In this document: one piece after another, positions 1 to 9,903 of the stretch
How the letters are laid out: each line of letters begins with the position of its first letter
Numbering within the stretch: the stretch's first letter is position 1
DNA from: Bacillus dicomae
GTDB taxonomy: Bacteria > Bacillota > Bacilli > Bacillales > Bacillaceae_G
NCBI RefSeq assembly: GCF_006494425.1
Contig: NZ_VHIV01000001.1
Span: 744,001-808,000 of the forward strand
DNA: 64,000 nucleotides
Direction: 5' to 3'
The notes under the pieces: model-generated
What the model was told of the DNA's origin: nothing
Databases searched by the model: none
The model's input: the letters and a program-made list of their open reading frames with translations, nothing else
Position numbers and translations under genes: made by a program

Positions 1-407
1 TACACGGGAATGCAATGGAACTTCCATTTGAAGATAACACATTTGATTATGTAACGATTGGATTTGGTTTACGTAACGTACCGGATTATATGCACGTATT
101 AAAAGAGATGACGCGTGTAGTAAAACCAGGTGGAAAAGTAATTTGTTTAGAAACATCTCAACCAACAATGATTGGTTTTCGACAAGGATATATTTTATAC
201 TTTAAATATATCATGCCATTATTTGGAAAATTATTTGCAAAAAGTTATAAAGAATATTCATGGCTGCAAGAATCTGCTAGTACATTCCCAGGTATGAAAG
301 AATTGGCTAATATGTTTGAAAAAGCTGGACTTGAACGTGTACAAGTGAAGCCGTTTACTTTTGGGGTAGCAGCGATGCATTTAGGTATGAAACCAGAATC
401 AAAATAG
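1..407 (+). CDS. menG: Demethylmenaquinone methyltransferase, C-terminal part
   Basis: The frame is open from the window edge (first full codon at position 3) and about 135 C-terminal residues are visible. The enzyme methylates demethylmenaquinone with S-adenosylmethionine, the last step of menaquinone synthesis, on the cytoplasmic face of the membrane. Visible family signatures are the GFGLRNVPD stretch after the acidic strand, and [13 protein letters not shown], the post-III region of UbiE/MenG methyltransferases. The heptaprenyl diphosphate synthase gene follows 31 bases later, which supplies the quinone side chain, so the pair belongs to one menaquinone unit. The N-terminal SAM-binding motif lies outside the window. 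Identification is firm. Confidence 0.93.
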
Positions 408-438
408 AAAAAAGAAGTTTTAGGTTAAGGTGAACAAT

Positions 439-1401
439 ATGAAGTTACAACTTATGTACTCTTTTTTACGATCGGATATTAATGTGATAGAAAAAGAATT
501 AAAAAAGACGGTTGCATCTGAACAACCATTAGTAGAAGAGGCGGCATTACAACTTATTGAAGCTGGTGGGAAGCGAATTCGTCCTGTATTTGTGTTGCTT
601 GCAGGGAAATTTGGAGATTATAAGTTAGACGCAATTAAGCATGTAGCTGTTGCGTTAGAACTTATTCATATGGCTTCTCTTGTTCACGATGATGTTATTG
701 ATGCTGCATTTTTACGACGTGGAAGTGCAACTGTGAATGCGAAGTGGGGAGATCGTATTGCAATGTATACAGGGGACTATCTATTTGCTAAGTCTCTTGA
801 ATGTATAACGAATATCGAGATTCCGGAGGCGCATCAGGCGCTATCGCATACTATTTTAGAAGTGTGTAAAGGTGAAATTGAACAAATTAAAGATAAATAC
901 AATTATGACCAAAATTTACGAACGTATTTAAGAAGGATAAAGCGAAAAACAGCGTTATTAATTGCTGCGAGTTGCCAACTAGGAGCAATTGCTGCTGGAG
1001 CTAATCGAGATACGGTAAATCGTCTATTTTGGTATGGATATTTCGTAGGGATGTCGTATCAAATTATTGATGATATTCTAGATTTCGTTTCCACAGAAGA
1101 AAAACTGGGGAAACCTGCTGGTGGTGATTTGTTACAAGGGAATATTACGCTTCCTGCTCTATACGCTATGGAAGATCCAATACTTCGTAAGAAAATCACA
1201 TCTGTACATGAAAATACAGCAGCGGATGAAATGAAAGAAATTATTGATGCTGTGAAAAATAGTGCGGCTATTGATCAAGCATTTGCGTTTAGTGAACGTT
1301 ATTTACATAAAGCATTAGAAATCATAAAACCACTCCCGCGTGGACAAGCAAAGTATGCATTACAAAATGTAGCAAAGTATATTGGAAAACGAAAATTTTA
1401 G
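439..1401 (+). CDS. hepT: Heptaprenyl diphosphate synthase component II
   Basis: Catalytic subunit of the two-component trans-prenyltransferase that makes the C35 side chain of menaquinone-7. Both aspartate-rich magnesium-binding motifs are present: DDVID at about residues 84-88 and DDILD at about 211-215. The GGKRIRP basic motif near residue 45 binds isopentenyl diphosphate. I start at the ATG at 439, giving 320 residues, the usual length. The GTG at 430 lies inside the ribosome site AAGGTGA and is unlikely to be used. It follows menG closely and the next gene, ndk, has its own promoter. Confidence 0.93.
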   Translation: MKLQLMYSFLRSDINVIEKELKKTVASEQPLVEEAALQLIEAGGKRIRPVFVLLAGKFGDYKLDAIKHVAVALELIHMASLVHDDVIDAAFLRRGSATVNAKWGDRIAMYTGDYLFAKSLECITNIEIPEAHQALSHTILEVCKGEIEQIKDKYNYDQNLRTYLRRIKRKTALLIAASCQLGAIAAGANRDTVNRLFWYGYFVGMSYQIIDDILDFVSTEEKLGKPAGGDLLQGNITLPALYAMEDPILRKKITSVHENTAADEMKEIIDAVKNSAAIDQAFAFSERYLHKALEIIKPLPRGQAKYALQNVAKYIGKRKF

Positions 1402-1444
1402 TGTTTTTTCTAAAAAATAAAATAATCTCTCTATTTCAAAACTA

Positions 1445-1473
1445 TTGCACAATTGTGATAAGGGTGTTAATAT
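1445..1473 (+). promoter_or_regulatory. SigA promoter of ndk
   Basis: TTGCAC (1445-1450) and TAATAT (1468-1473) are separated by 17 bases, about 50 bases upstream of the ndk start codon. This sets ndk off from the menaquinone genes. Confidence 0.55.
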
Positions 1474-1525
1474 GTGTGTGGGGATATACAATTACATACA
1501 TAATTCAGAAGTGGAGAGATTTTTT

Positions 1526-1972
1526 ATGGAAAAAACATTTCTAATGGTTAAACCAGACGGTGTACAACGTGCCTTCATTGGGGAAATTGTAGCTCGTTTT
1601 GAGAAGAAGGGCTTTCAATTAGTTGGTGCAAAATTAATGCAAGTCACTCCGGAAATTGCTGGACAACACTATGCTGAGCACACAGAGAAACCTTTCTTTG
1701 GTGAATTAGTGGACTTTATTACATCTGGCCCTGTATTCGCAATGGTATGGCAAGGTGAAGGTGTAGTGGATACAGCTCGTAACATGATGGGTAAAACAAG
1801 ACCACATGAAGCAGCTCCTGGAACAATTCGTGGAGATTTCGGTGTAACTGTTGCGAAAAACATTATCCATGGTTCTGATTCGTTAGAAAGTGCAGAGCGC
1901 GAGATTGCTATTTTCTTTAAGGAAGAAGAACTAGTTGACTACTCAAAATTAATGAATGAATGGATTTACTAA
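1526..1972 (+). CDS. ndk: Nucleoside diphosphate kinase
   Basis: Transfers the gamma-phosphate of ATP to nucleoside diphosphates through a phosphohistidine, balancing NTP and dNTP pools in the cytoplasm. The product is 148 residues, normal for the family. The active-site histidine is His115 in NIIHGSDS, and the nucleotide-binding residues in VKPDGVQR (8-15) and GKTRPHEA (89-96) are present. The ATG at 1526 is chosen because a GTGGAGAG ribosome site ends seven bases before it; the longer frame from 1445 would begin inside the promoter. A strong terminator follows. In B. subtilis cheR comes next; here it does not. Confidence 0.96.
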   Translation: MEKTFLMVKPDGVQRAFIGEIVARFEKKGFQLVGAKLMQVTPEIAGQHYAEHTEKPFFGELVDFITSGPVFAMVWQGEGVVDTARNMMGKTRPHEAAPGTIRGDFGVTVAKNIIHGSDSLESAEREIAIFFKEEELVDYSKLMNEWIY

Positions 1973-2018
1973 TTATTTTGAAATAATTTGTAAACGCTTT
2001 AATCACTGTGATAATAGT

Positions 2019-2062
2019 AAAAAGTGCAAGGAGAATAGGGGTATTCTTCTTGCACTTTTTTT
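2019..2062 (+). terminator. Terminator after ndk
   Basis: A 19-base perfect inverted repeat (arms 2019-2037 and 2042-2060, AAAAAGTGCAAGGAGAATA) with a four-base loop and a T run. Confidence 0.85.
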
Positions 2063-2245
2063 ATTTCAATTAGTTACGAAGTTAGAGCTGTTATGATATA
2101 TTGATATGTAAAGTAAACGGCCTATCGAAGAATAAGCGAATGGCTGATCAATTATATAATTTCTTTCATATTTTTTGAGTAATGAAAGATAATATCATTG
2201 CTTAATATAGCGAGATAAATACATATACGAAAAGAGGAATAACGT

Positions 2246-3418
2246 ATGCGATATATTACAGCTGGTGAATCTCATGGTCCACAACTTACAACGATTATAG
2301 AAGGTATTCCAGCAGGCCTGCCTTTAGTAGCGGATGATATAAATGAAGAGTTGGCTAGAAGGCAAAAGGGATATGGGCGTGGTAGACGCATGCAAATTGA
2401 AACAGATCAAGTACAAATTGTAAGTGGCGTTAGACATGGAGAGACATTAGGTTCTCCAATTGCACTTGTTGTTGAAAATCGTGATTTTGCACATTGGACA
2501 AAAATTATGGGTGCAGAGCCGTTAACAGAACAAGAAGAAAAAGAAATGAAAAGGAAAGTAACAAAACCAAGACCTGGACATGCTGATTTAAATGGTGCGA
2601 TTAAATATGGCCATAGAGATATGAGAAATGTACTGGAACGTTCCTCAGCACGCGAAACGACAGTGCGTGTTGCTGCTGGTGCGGTTGCTAAAAAAGTGTT
2701 AGCAGAACTTGGTATTACAGTTGCGGGTCATGTCATTGAAATTGGCGGTGTTAAGGCTAAGGAGACTCCGTATCGTTCAATTGAAGAATTAAAAAGTATT
2801 ACAGAAGCGTCACCTGTACGTTGTTTAGATGAAGAAGCGGGTAATCAAATGATAAAAGCAATTGATGATGCGAAAGCAAATGGTGATTCAATCGGTGGCA
2901 TCGTTGAAGTAATTGTGGAAGGAATGCCAATTGGAGTAGGTAGCTATGTACATTATGATCGAAAACTGGATGCAAAATTAGCGGCCGCAATTATGAGCAT
3001 TAATGCTTTTAAAGGTGTCGAAATTGGAATTGGCTTTGAAGCAGCGCATAGACCGGGGAGTGAAGTCCATGATGAAATTCTGTGGAATGAGGAACACGGA
3101 TATACGCGAAGAACAAATAATGCAGGTGGATTAGAAGGTGGCATGACGACTGGAATGCCAATTATTGTACGTGGTGTGATGAAACCGATACCTACACTAT
3201 ATAAACCTCTTCAAAGTGTAGATATTGATACGAAAGAGCCTTTTACAGCGAGTATTGAACGTTCAGACAGTTGTGCTGTTCCAGCAGCTAGTGTCGTTGC
3301 AGAAGCGGTTGTGGCTTGGGAATTAGCGACAGCTTTAATAGAACAATTCGGATTAGATCGTATGGACCTTATTCGTGAAAATATTGAGAAACATAATGAA
3401 TATGCGAGGGGATTTTAA
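2246..3418 (+). CDS. aroC: Chorismate synthase
   Basis: Converts 5-enolpyruvylshikimate-3-phosphate to chorismate using reduced FMN, the last common step of aromatic amino-acid and folate/menaquinone precursor synthesis. The N-terminus [10 protein letters not shown] and the internal RSSARETT signature identify the family, and 390 residues is the usual length. B. subtilis calls this gene aroF. A GAGGAAT ribosome site precedes the ATG. The stop codon overlaps the aroB start (TAATG), indicating translational coupling. Confidence 0.96.
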   Translation: MRYITAGESHGPQLTTIIEGIPAGLPLVADDINEELARRQKGYGRGRRMQIETDQVQIVSGVRHGETLGSPIALVVENRDFAHWTKIMGAEPLTEQEEKEMKRKVTKPRPGHADLNGAIKYGHRDMRNVLERSSARETTVRVAAGAVAKKVLAELGITVAGHVIEIGGVKAKETPYRSIEELKSITEASPVRCLDEEAGNQMIKAIDDAKANGDSIGGIVEVIVEGMPIGVGSYVHYDRKLDAKLAAAIMSINAFKGVEIGIGFEAAHRPGSEVHDEILWNEEHGYTRRTNNAGGLEGGMTTGMPIIVRGVMKPIPTLYKPLQSVDIDTKEPFTASIERSDSCAVPAASVVAEAVVAWELATALIEQFGLDRMDLIRENIEKHNEYARGF

Positions 3419-4503
3419 TGGGAGACATACATATTCAAACGAAATCAAAAGAATATGATGTACATGTAGGAAAAGAATCGTTGTCACATTTGACAACAAT
3501 CGTACAAAACATGCAGCCATCTATATCAAACATCATGATCATTTCAGATGAAGCTGTTGCACCTTTACATTTACAGACAGTTGTAGATGCGTTGCAAATA
3601 GAGCAAAAAGTATTTTCATTCGTTGTACCGAGTGGTGAAAAAGAGAAGTCTTTTGAAAATTTCTATGCAGCTCATACGTCAGCTCTTGAAAATAAATTAG
3701 ATAGAAATTCTTTAATTATTGCACTTGGAGGCGGGATGATTGGAGATTTAGCTGGTTTTGTTGCCGCATCGTTTATGCGTGGGATCCGCTTTATTCAACT
3801 TCCAACGACTTTATTAGCTCACGATAGCGCGGTAGGTGGGAAAGTAGCGATTAATCATCCGTTAGGTAAAAATATGATAGGTGCATTCCATCAACCAGAA
3901 GCAGTTGTATATCATACGCCGTTTTTACAGTCTCTTCCTGAGAAAGAGTGGCGTTCAGGTTATGCAGAGGTGATAAAACATGCTTTAATTGGTGATGTTG
4001 AATTGTATCATTGGCTAAAAGAAGAAGTTCAAACATTAGCAGATCTTCGTGATGAGAAATTAATCCACATATTAACGAAGGCGATTCCTGTAAAGGCAAA
4101 CATTGTAGCACAAGATGAAACAGAAAAAGGTGTACGTGCTCATTTGAACTTTGGACATACGTTAGGCCATGCTCTTGAAAAAGAATTAGGATACGGAAAT
4201 ATTACTCACGGTGACGGAGTAGCGGTTGGAATGTTATTTGCTATATTCTTAAGTGAGCAAGTGTATAAGGTTGATCTTTCCTATGAAGAGATGAAGAGGT
4301 GGTTCTTAAAGTACGGCTATCCAAAAATACCAAGTGATTTGAATGTAGAGCGTCTCGTTCAATTGATGAAACAAGATAAGAAAGCGAATGCAGGGACAAT
4401 TCATATGGTGCTGATGCAGGAATATGGGGTAGTGAATGTCGTATCTATTCCAGATGAGACTGTTCATATTGCGTTAGAGGCATTTCAAAAGGATATGGTT
4501 TAA
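3418..4503 (+). CDS. aroB: 3-Dehydroquinate synthase
   Basis: Second enzyme of the shikimate pathway: closes 3-deoxy-arabino-heptulosonate-7-phosphate to 3-dehydroquinate with NAD and zinc. The glycine-rich NAD motif GGGMIGDLAGF lies near residue 103 and the zinc-ligand segment GHTLGHALE near residue 245. The length of 361 residues is normal. The ATG overlaps the aroC stop by one base. In B. subtilis aroH follows; here the next gene is hisC after 115 bases with no chorismate mutase between. Confidence 0.96.
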   Translation: MGDIHIQTKSKEYDVHVGKESLSHLTTIVQNMQPSISNIMIISDEAVAPLHLQTVVDALQIEQKVFSFVVPSGEKEKSFENFYAAHTSALENKLDRNSLIIALGGGMIGDLAGFVAASFMRGIRFIQLPTTLLAHDSAVGGKVAINHPLGKNMIGAFHQPEAVVYHTPFLQSLPEKEWRSGYAEVIKHALIGDVELYHWLKEEVQTLADLRDEKLIHILTKAIPVKANIVAQDETEKGVRAHLNFGHTLGHALEKELGYGNITHGDGVAVGMLFAIFLSEQVYKVDLSYEEMKRWFLKYGYPKIPSDLNVERLVQLMKQDKKANAGTIHMVLMQEYGVVNVVSIPDETVHIALEAFQKDMV

Positions 4504-4618
4504 AAAATGCGAAGTGCTTGTTTAGAGGTATTCTCGTAATAGTGACGGTAATGATAAACGATTACAGTGAGGAATGATAACCGTATTGTAATTGAATAAA
4601 ATGACTGGGGGAAGAAAA

Positions 4619-5731
4619 ATGAGAGCGAAAGAGCAATTGTTAACTTTGAGAGCATATGTACCTGGGAAAAATATTGAAGAAGTAAAAAGAGAATATGGAT
4701 TATCAAAAATTGTGAAATTAGCATCAAACGAAAATCCATTCGGTTGCTCAGCGCGTGTAACAGAAGCATTAACTTCTTTAGCGAGTCAATACGCTCTTTA
4801 TCCAGATGGATATGCCTTTGAACTTCGGACAAAAGTAGCAGAGCATCTAGGAGTGAATGCGGAGCAGTTGTTATTTGGTAGTGGCCTAGATGAAGTCATT
4901 CAAATGATTAGCCGTGCATTACTGCATGAAGGGGCAAATGTTGTGATGGCGAATCCAACATTCTCTCAATATCATCACCATGCTGTTATTGAAGGAGCGG
5001 AAGTTCGTGAAGTACCACTTAAAGACGGCGTTCATGATTTAGATGCGATGCTAGAGCAAGTAGATGATCAAACGAAGATTGTATGGATTTGTAATCCGAA
5101 TAATCCGACAGGTACATATGTAGAGAAACAAAAATTACTTTCATTTTTAGAATCAGTTCCTAAGTCAGCGCTCGTTATTATGGACGAGGCATATTATGAA
5201 TATGCGGGGGCAGAAGACTATCCGCAAACGTTACCACTTCTTGAAAAGTATGAAAATCTTATGGTTTTACGCACATTTTCAAAAGCATATGGTTTAGCTG
5301 CTTTCCGTATTGGATATGCGGTTGGTAATGCGAAGTTAATCGGACAACTAGAAGTAGCAAGGTTACCATTTAATACGTCGACTGTAGCGCAATCTGTAGC
5401 ACTTGCTGCATTAGAAGATCAAGCATTTTTACAAGAATGTGTGCGAAAGAATGAAGAAGGATTACATCAATATTACGCATTTTGTAAGGAATATAACGTA
5501 TTCTATTATCCATCTCAAACAAATTTCATTTTCCTAAAGCTCGGTATTCCTGGTAATGAAGCTTTCGAACGATTGATGAAGAAAGGATATATTGTTCGTT
5601 CTGGTGCTGCATTTGGTATACATGATGGTATTCGTATTACTGTCGGCTTGAAAGAAGAAAACGATGAAATTATAGAGTTACTGAAAGAACTTGTAAATGA
5701 GCAAGTACAGAAAGAGGAAACATATTCTTAA
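4619..5731 (+). CDS. hisC: Histidinol-phosphate / aromatic aminotransferase
   Basis: PLP-dependent class I/II aminotransferase of the HisC family; in bacilli the copy beside aro genes serves both histidine synthesis and the last transamination to tyrosine and phenylalanine. CNPNNPTG (158-165), DEAYYE (189-194) and the PLP-binding Lys222 in TFSKAYGL are intact. I start at the ATG at 4619 (370 residues) because a GGGGGAAG ribosome site lies just before it; the ATG at 4592 has none. Downstream there is a terminator and no tyrA or aroE, unlike the B. subtilis cluster. Confidence 0.93.
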   Translation: MRAKEQLLTLRAYVPGKNIEEVKREYGLSKIVKLASNENPFGCSARVTEALTSLASQYALYPDGYAFELRTKVAEHLGVNAEQLLFGSGLDEVIQMISRALLHEGANVVMANPTFSQYHHHAVIEGAEVREVPLKDGVHDLDAMLEQVDDQTKIVWICNPNNPTGTYVEKQKLLSFLESVPKSALVIMDEAYYEYAGAEDYPQTLPLLEKYENLMVLRTFSKAYGLAAFRIGYAVGNAKLIGQLEVARLPFNTSTVAQSVALAALEDQAFLQECVRKNEEGLHQYYAFCKEYNVFYYPSQTNFIFLKLGIPGNEAFERLMKKGYIVRSGAAFGIHDGIRITVGLKEENDEIIELLKELVNEQVQKEETYS

Positions 5732-5740
5732 GAGATTGTG

Positions 5741-5772
5741 AAGGCTCCTTCCTATTAGAGGAGTCTTTTTTA
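5741..5772 (+). terminator. Terminator after hisC
   Basis: Arms AAGGCTCCT (5741-5749) and AGGAGTCTT (5759-5767), then a T run. It closes the aro-hisC unit. Confidence 0.8.
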
Positions 5773-5857
5773 TTGCATTAAAAAAGTTGAAGTTTGGTAA
5801 TTAAGCTGTTCTGTAAATCACGATTTGTATGGCTCGATAATTAGTGGGAGAAGTTAT

Positions 5858-5926
5858 TTGCACGGTCACAAAAGAAAGCGGTACAATAGAAGAAGATAAG
5901 AAGGTATCGGTATCATATCCGAACCT
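5858..5926 (+). promoter_or_regulatory. SigA promoter and leader hairpin before ypiA
   Basis: The 316-base gap between hisC and ypiA holds the hisC terminator and this promoter: TTGCAC (5858-5863), 18 bases, TACAAT (5882-5887). Just downstream of the expected start site, arms at 5901-5910 and 5918-5926 (AAGGT-a-TCGG / CCGA-ACCTT) form a hairpin followed by TTTTG, a possible weak attenuator. I see nothing else in the gap. Confidence 0.5.
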
Positions 5927-6047
5927 TTTGAACAATTAACTACTCTGTAAGAAGAAGCATGCTCATTCTAAAGGTTGCGTTCTAACAATGAGTTGCTTAT
6001 GATAAATGAACAGAAAAGAATATTTTTTAGAATTAAAGGAGACGTTT

Positions 6048-7310
6048 ATGCAAAAGTTTGAACAAGCTGTTTCATATATTGAAAATGGTGAAGCGGAAAA
6101 AGGATTACAATTATTAAAAGAACAATTAAAAATTGCGAATGATGAAGAGAAGTATGATATTGCTCGCTATTATCATACTCTTGGATTTACGGATGAAGCG
6201 TTAGCTATTACAGAAGACTTGCGTTTATTGTATCCAGAAGAAAGTGAATTCACTGTATTTTTAGCAGAATTATATATTGATCTAGACAAAGAAGATGAAG
6301 CAATTGAAGTGCTTCATGATATTCCAGAAAATGATGATTTATATGTTCAATCGTTATTACTAGTTGCGGATTTATTCCAAATGCAAGGTTTTGATGATGT
6401 AGCAGAACAAAAACTATTAAAGGCGAAAGAAATGATGCCTGACGAGCCTGTAATTACGTTTGGATTAGCAGAGTTATATAGTAGTAAAGGTGAAGAGCAA
6501 AAGGCAATCACTTATTATGAGTCGCTATTAGCGGAACATAAAGTAATGGGTGGTGTTGTCATTGCACTACGCCTTGGAGAAACGTTAAGTGCGATTGGAA
6601 ATTGGGAAGAGGCGATTTCTTACTACGAAGCAGGTTTAGAGGAACAAAAAGATATCCACTCATTGTTTGGATATGCCTTCACATTATACCAAGGTGAAGA
6701 ATACCAAAGAGCAATTGGTGCTTGGCAAGAACTAAAAGAATTAGATCCTGAGTATGCATCCCTTTACATGTATTTAGCGAAAAGCTATGAAAAAGAAGGA
6801 ATGCTTCAAGAAAGCTATGAAACGCTTCATGAAGGAATTAAAGTAGATGAACTTTCTGTACCATTTTATGTAGAATTAGCGAACATTGCGGCGAAATTAG
6901 GAAAAATAGCGGAAGCAGAGGAAGTGCTTCAAAAGGCGCTTGAGTTAGATCCAGGACATTTAGGTGCAACATTAAAATATGCCTATATCTTAAAGGAACA
7001 AGAAAAGTATGAAGAGCTAATTGCAGTTGTAGAGCGTGCTATCGATAGCGGAGAACCAGATACACAACTACTTTGGGATCTTGCGTTTGCAAAAAAACAA
7101 TTAGAAATGTATTCTGATGCATTAAAACACTATGAAAGTGCATATACTTCTTTTAAGAATCATCCAGACTTCTTGGAAGAGTACGGTTATTTCTTATTGG
7201 AAGAAGGTATGCGGAAAGAGGCGAAAGAAGTATTTACTCAGTTAATACAACTAGACCCGACACAAATTCATATTGAAGAATTGTTATATAATTTAGAGGA
7301 TTTTTCATAA
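6048..7310 (+). CDS. ypiA: TPR-repeat protein YpiA
   Basis: A 420-residue protein made almost wholly of tetratricopeptide repeats (A-L-x-L-x-P-style helices through the length, for example ALELDPGHLGATLKYAYI), so a protein-binding scaffold without enzyme motifs. B. subtilis YpiA is similar in size and position, next to ypiB. From work on MurA turnover, YpiA and YpiB are linked to ClpCP-dependent control of peptidoglycan precursor synthesis. The ATG at 6048 is chosen because AAAGGAG lies six bases before it; the ATG at 6006 lacks a site. Confidence 0.85.
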   Translation: MQKFEQAVSYIENGEAEKGLQLLKEQLKIANDEEKYDIARYYHTLGFTDEALAITEDLRLLYPEESEFTVFLAELYIDLDKEDEAIEVLHDIPENDDLYVQSLLLVADLFQMQGFDDVAEQKLLKAKEMMPDEPVITFGLAELYSSKGEEQKAITYYESLLAEHKVMGGVVIALRLGETLSAIGNWEEAISYYEAGLEEQKDIHSLFGYAFTLYQGEEYQRAIGAWQELKELDPEYASLYMYLAKSYEKEGMLQESYETLHEGIKVDELSVPFYVELANIAAKLGKIAEAEEVLQKALELDPGHLGATLKYAYILKEQEKYEELIAVVERAIDSGEPDTQLLWDLAFAKKQLEMYSDALKHYESAYTSFKNHPDFLEEYGYFLLEEGMRKEAKEVFTQLIQLDPTQIHIEELLYNLEDFS

Positions 7311-7326
7311 GTTGGAAGGAAACTGA

Positions 7327-7920
<594 letters not shown>

Positions 7921-7963
7921 AATTCATTTGGATTCATAAAATTTTACAAATTTCAGACTTTTT

Positions 7964-8002
7964 AAGAAAAACTACCTTAATATAGGTAGTTTTTCTTTTT
8001 TT
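7964..8002 (+). terminator. Terminator after ypiB
   Basis: Arms of 14 bases (7964-7977 and 7984-7997, AAGAAAAACTACCT) with a six-base loop and a T run. Confidence 0.85.
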
Positions 8003-8073
8003 ACCTCTTTTAGTATGGTTTAATATATATAAAGTGAAAGTTCTGTCATTTATAGAGAGGGGAGGGAAGAAGT

Positions 8074-8529
8074 TTGAAATGGATTGTAAAAGATGTGGAA
8101 CAGTTTGAGCAAGCAAGAGAGTATGTAGATACAGGTGTTATACCACTTTTATCAATTTCGGCAGCGAAAGAAATGAAAATGGTAGTAGAACAAGGTGAAT
8201 TTATCGAATTGCTGAGTATGGAGCTGGAAAGAGAGTATAAAGGAAGAGTGCTTTTACTACCTGCATTTACGTATTTAGTAGAAAGTCAAAAAAATGAAAA
8301 AGGTCGTTTGCAAGAATGGACGAATCATTTAAAAAAGCAAGGTTTTAAGCATATTGCTTATGTTACAAGTGATTTTTCATGGAAAGAAGATATGCAAGAA
8401 TTACAGGGGGATTTATTTTGGTTTCCTTCATTAGCGTTAGAACAATTTAGTGATCAAGCGAAAAGAGAAGTTATTCATGCCCATATAAAAAATATAATGG
8501 TGATGTTAGAAGAAAAATGGGGAAAGTAA
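8074..8529 (+). CDS. ypiF: DUF2487 family protein YpiF
   Basis: A 151-residue soluble protein without enzyme motifs that I recognise. It matches YpiF (DUF2487) by position between ypiB and qcrA and by size. The start is a TTG at 8074: GGGGAGGG lies nine bases upstream and no in-frame ATG is nearby. Function unknown. Confidence 0.75.
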   Translation: MKWIVKDVEQFEQAREYVDTGVIPLLSISAAKEMKMVVEQGEFIELLSMELEREYKGRVLLLPAFTYLVESQKNEKGRLQEWTNHLKKQGFKHIAYVTSDFSWKEDMQELQGDLFWFPSLALEQFSDQAKREVIHAHIKNIMVMLEEKWGK

Positions 8530-8569
8530 TAATAAACAGAAAGTTCTTATTATTATGAGTAGTATGATA

Positions 8570-8598
8570 TTGACCTGTGCATGAGCGTATTATATCAT
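8570..8598 (+). promoter_or_regulatory. SigA promoter of qcrABC
   Basis: TTGACC (8570-8575), 17 bases, TATCAT (8593-8598), about 75 bases before qcrA. Confidence 0.5.
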
Positions 8599-8672
8599 GA
8601 TAGTGTCCTAGTTTTTATTTTTTATATAATTTATCACGAGGGGACAATTTCTGATAGAGGGGGGAAATTTTC

Positions 8673-9185
8673 GTGAGCGAGAAAGAACATCGTGTGTCAA
8701 GAAGACAGTTTTTAAATTACACCCTTACAGGGGTAGGAGGCTTTATGGCAGCGGGTATTTTAATGCCGATGACGCGATTTGCGCTTGATCCGGTGTTAAG
8801 AAAAGAAGCGGGAACGGACATGGTTGCTGTTGCACAAGTAAAGGATATTACAACAGAGCCGAAACGTTTCGACTTTAAGGTGAAGCAGGTTGATGGTTGG
8901 TACAAGTCTGAAGAGCCAAAATCAGCTTGGGTTCATAAAGATGAAAGCGGAGACATTGTGGCGTTCTCTCCAGTATGTAAACATTTAGGATGTACAGTTA
9001 ACTGGAATTCGGACAAAGCACACCCAAATCAATTCTTTTGTCCATGTCACGGGGGCCGTTACACAAAAGATGGGGTAAACATTAAAGGCACGCCGCCCCT
9101 TGCTCCACTTGATGTATACGAATCTAAAGTGAAGGATGGAACGCTGTATTTAGGAAAAGCGAAGCCAAGAGGGGGTGCAAAGTAG
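8673..9185 (+). CDS. qcrA: Menaquinol-cytochrome c reductase Rieske iron-sulfur subunit
   Basis: Iron-sulfur subunit of the menaquinol:cytochrome c reductase (bc complex). The 2Fe-2S ligands are complete: Cys102, His104 and Cys107 in CKHLGC, and Cys123, Cys125 and His126 in CPCHGG. The N-terminus carries a twin-arginine-like signal (SRRQF at residues 9-13) ahead of one membrane segment, so the folded cluster domain probably leaves by Tat. The start is a GTG preceded by GAGGGGGGAA. The qcrB ATG follows the stop codon directly, so the three qcr genes are one operon. Confidence 0.96.
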   Translation: MSEKEHRVSRRQFLNYTLTGVGGFMAAGILMPMTRFALDPVLRKEAGTDMVAVAQVKDITTEPKRFDFKVKQVDGWYKSEEPKSAWVHKDESGDIVAFSPVCKHLGCTVNWNSDKAHPNQFFCPCHGGRYTKDGVNIKGTPPLAPLDVYESKVKDGTLYLGKAKPRGGAK

Positions 9186-9860
9186 ATGCTAAATAAAATT
9201 TATGATTGGGTAGATGAAAGGTTAGATATTACACCAATATGGCGTGATATTGCTGATCATGAAGTACCTGAACATGTAAACCCGGCACATCACTTTTCTG
9301 CATTCGTTTATTGCTTTGGAGGACTTACCTTTTTCGTTACTGTAATTCAAATTTTATCTGGAATGTTTTTGACGATGTATTATGTGCCTGATATTAAAAA
9401 TGCTTGGGAATCGGTTTATTATTTACAAAATGAAGTTGCATACGGACAAATTGTTCGTGGTATGCACCACTGGGGTGCTAGTCTCGTTATTGTAATGATG
9501 TTTTTACATACACTTAGAGTTTTCTTCCAGGGTGCGTATAAAAAGCCTCGTGAGCTAAACTGGATTGTTGGTGTTCTTATTTTCTTTGTTATGTTAGGTC
9601 TTGGTTTTACCGGATATTTATTACCGTGGGATATGAAAGCTTTATTTGCTACGAAAGTAGGGATTCAAATTGCAGAGCAAACGCCGCTCATTGGTCCTTA
9701 CATTAAAACATTACTCGCTGGTCATTCCGAAATTGTTGGCGCTCAAACATTAACTCGCTTCTTTGCTATTCACGTCTTCTTCTTACCAGCAGCACTTCTA
9801 GGTTTAATGGCCTTCCACTTCATCATGATTCGCAAACAAGGTATTTCCGGTCCGCTATAA
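9186..9860 (+). CDS. qcrB: Menaquinol-cytochrome c reductase cytochrome b subunit
   Basis: Cytochrome b6-type membrane subunit of 224 residues with four transmembrane helices. The haem-ligand histidines are in HHWGASLVIVMMFLH and in HVFFLPAALLGLMAFH. Cys43 (in FVYCFGG) corresponds to the residue that covalently holds the extra haem ci in b6f-type and Bacillus complexes. It accepts electrons from menaquinol and passes them between haems. No gap separates it from qcrA. Confidence 0.96.
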   Translation: MLNKIYDWVDERLDITPIWRDIADHEVPEHVNPAHHFSAFVYCFGGLTFFVTVIQILSGMFLTMYYVPDIKNAWESVYYLQNEVAYGQIVRGMHHWGASLVIVMMFLHTLRVFFQGAYKKPRELNWIVGVLIFFVMLGLGFTGYLLPWDMKALFATKVGIQIAEQTPLIGPYIKTLLAGHSEIVGAQTLTRFFAIHVFFLPAALLGLMAFHFIMIRKQGISGPL

Positions 9861-9903
9861 GAGATTGCTAAATTAAAGGGGAAAGAACTAAAGGAGGGAG
9901 ATT

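Noticed and set aside
430-438. GTG start for hepT at 430
   Set aside because: The GTG is part of the AAGGTGA ribosome site for the ATG at 439.
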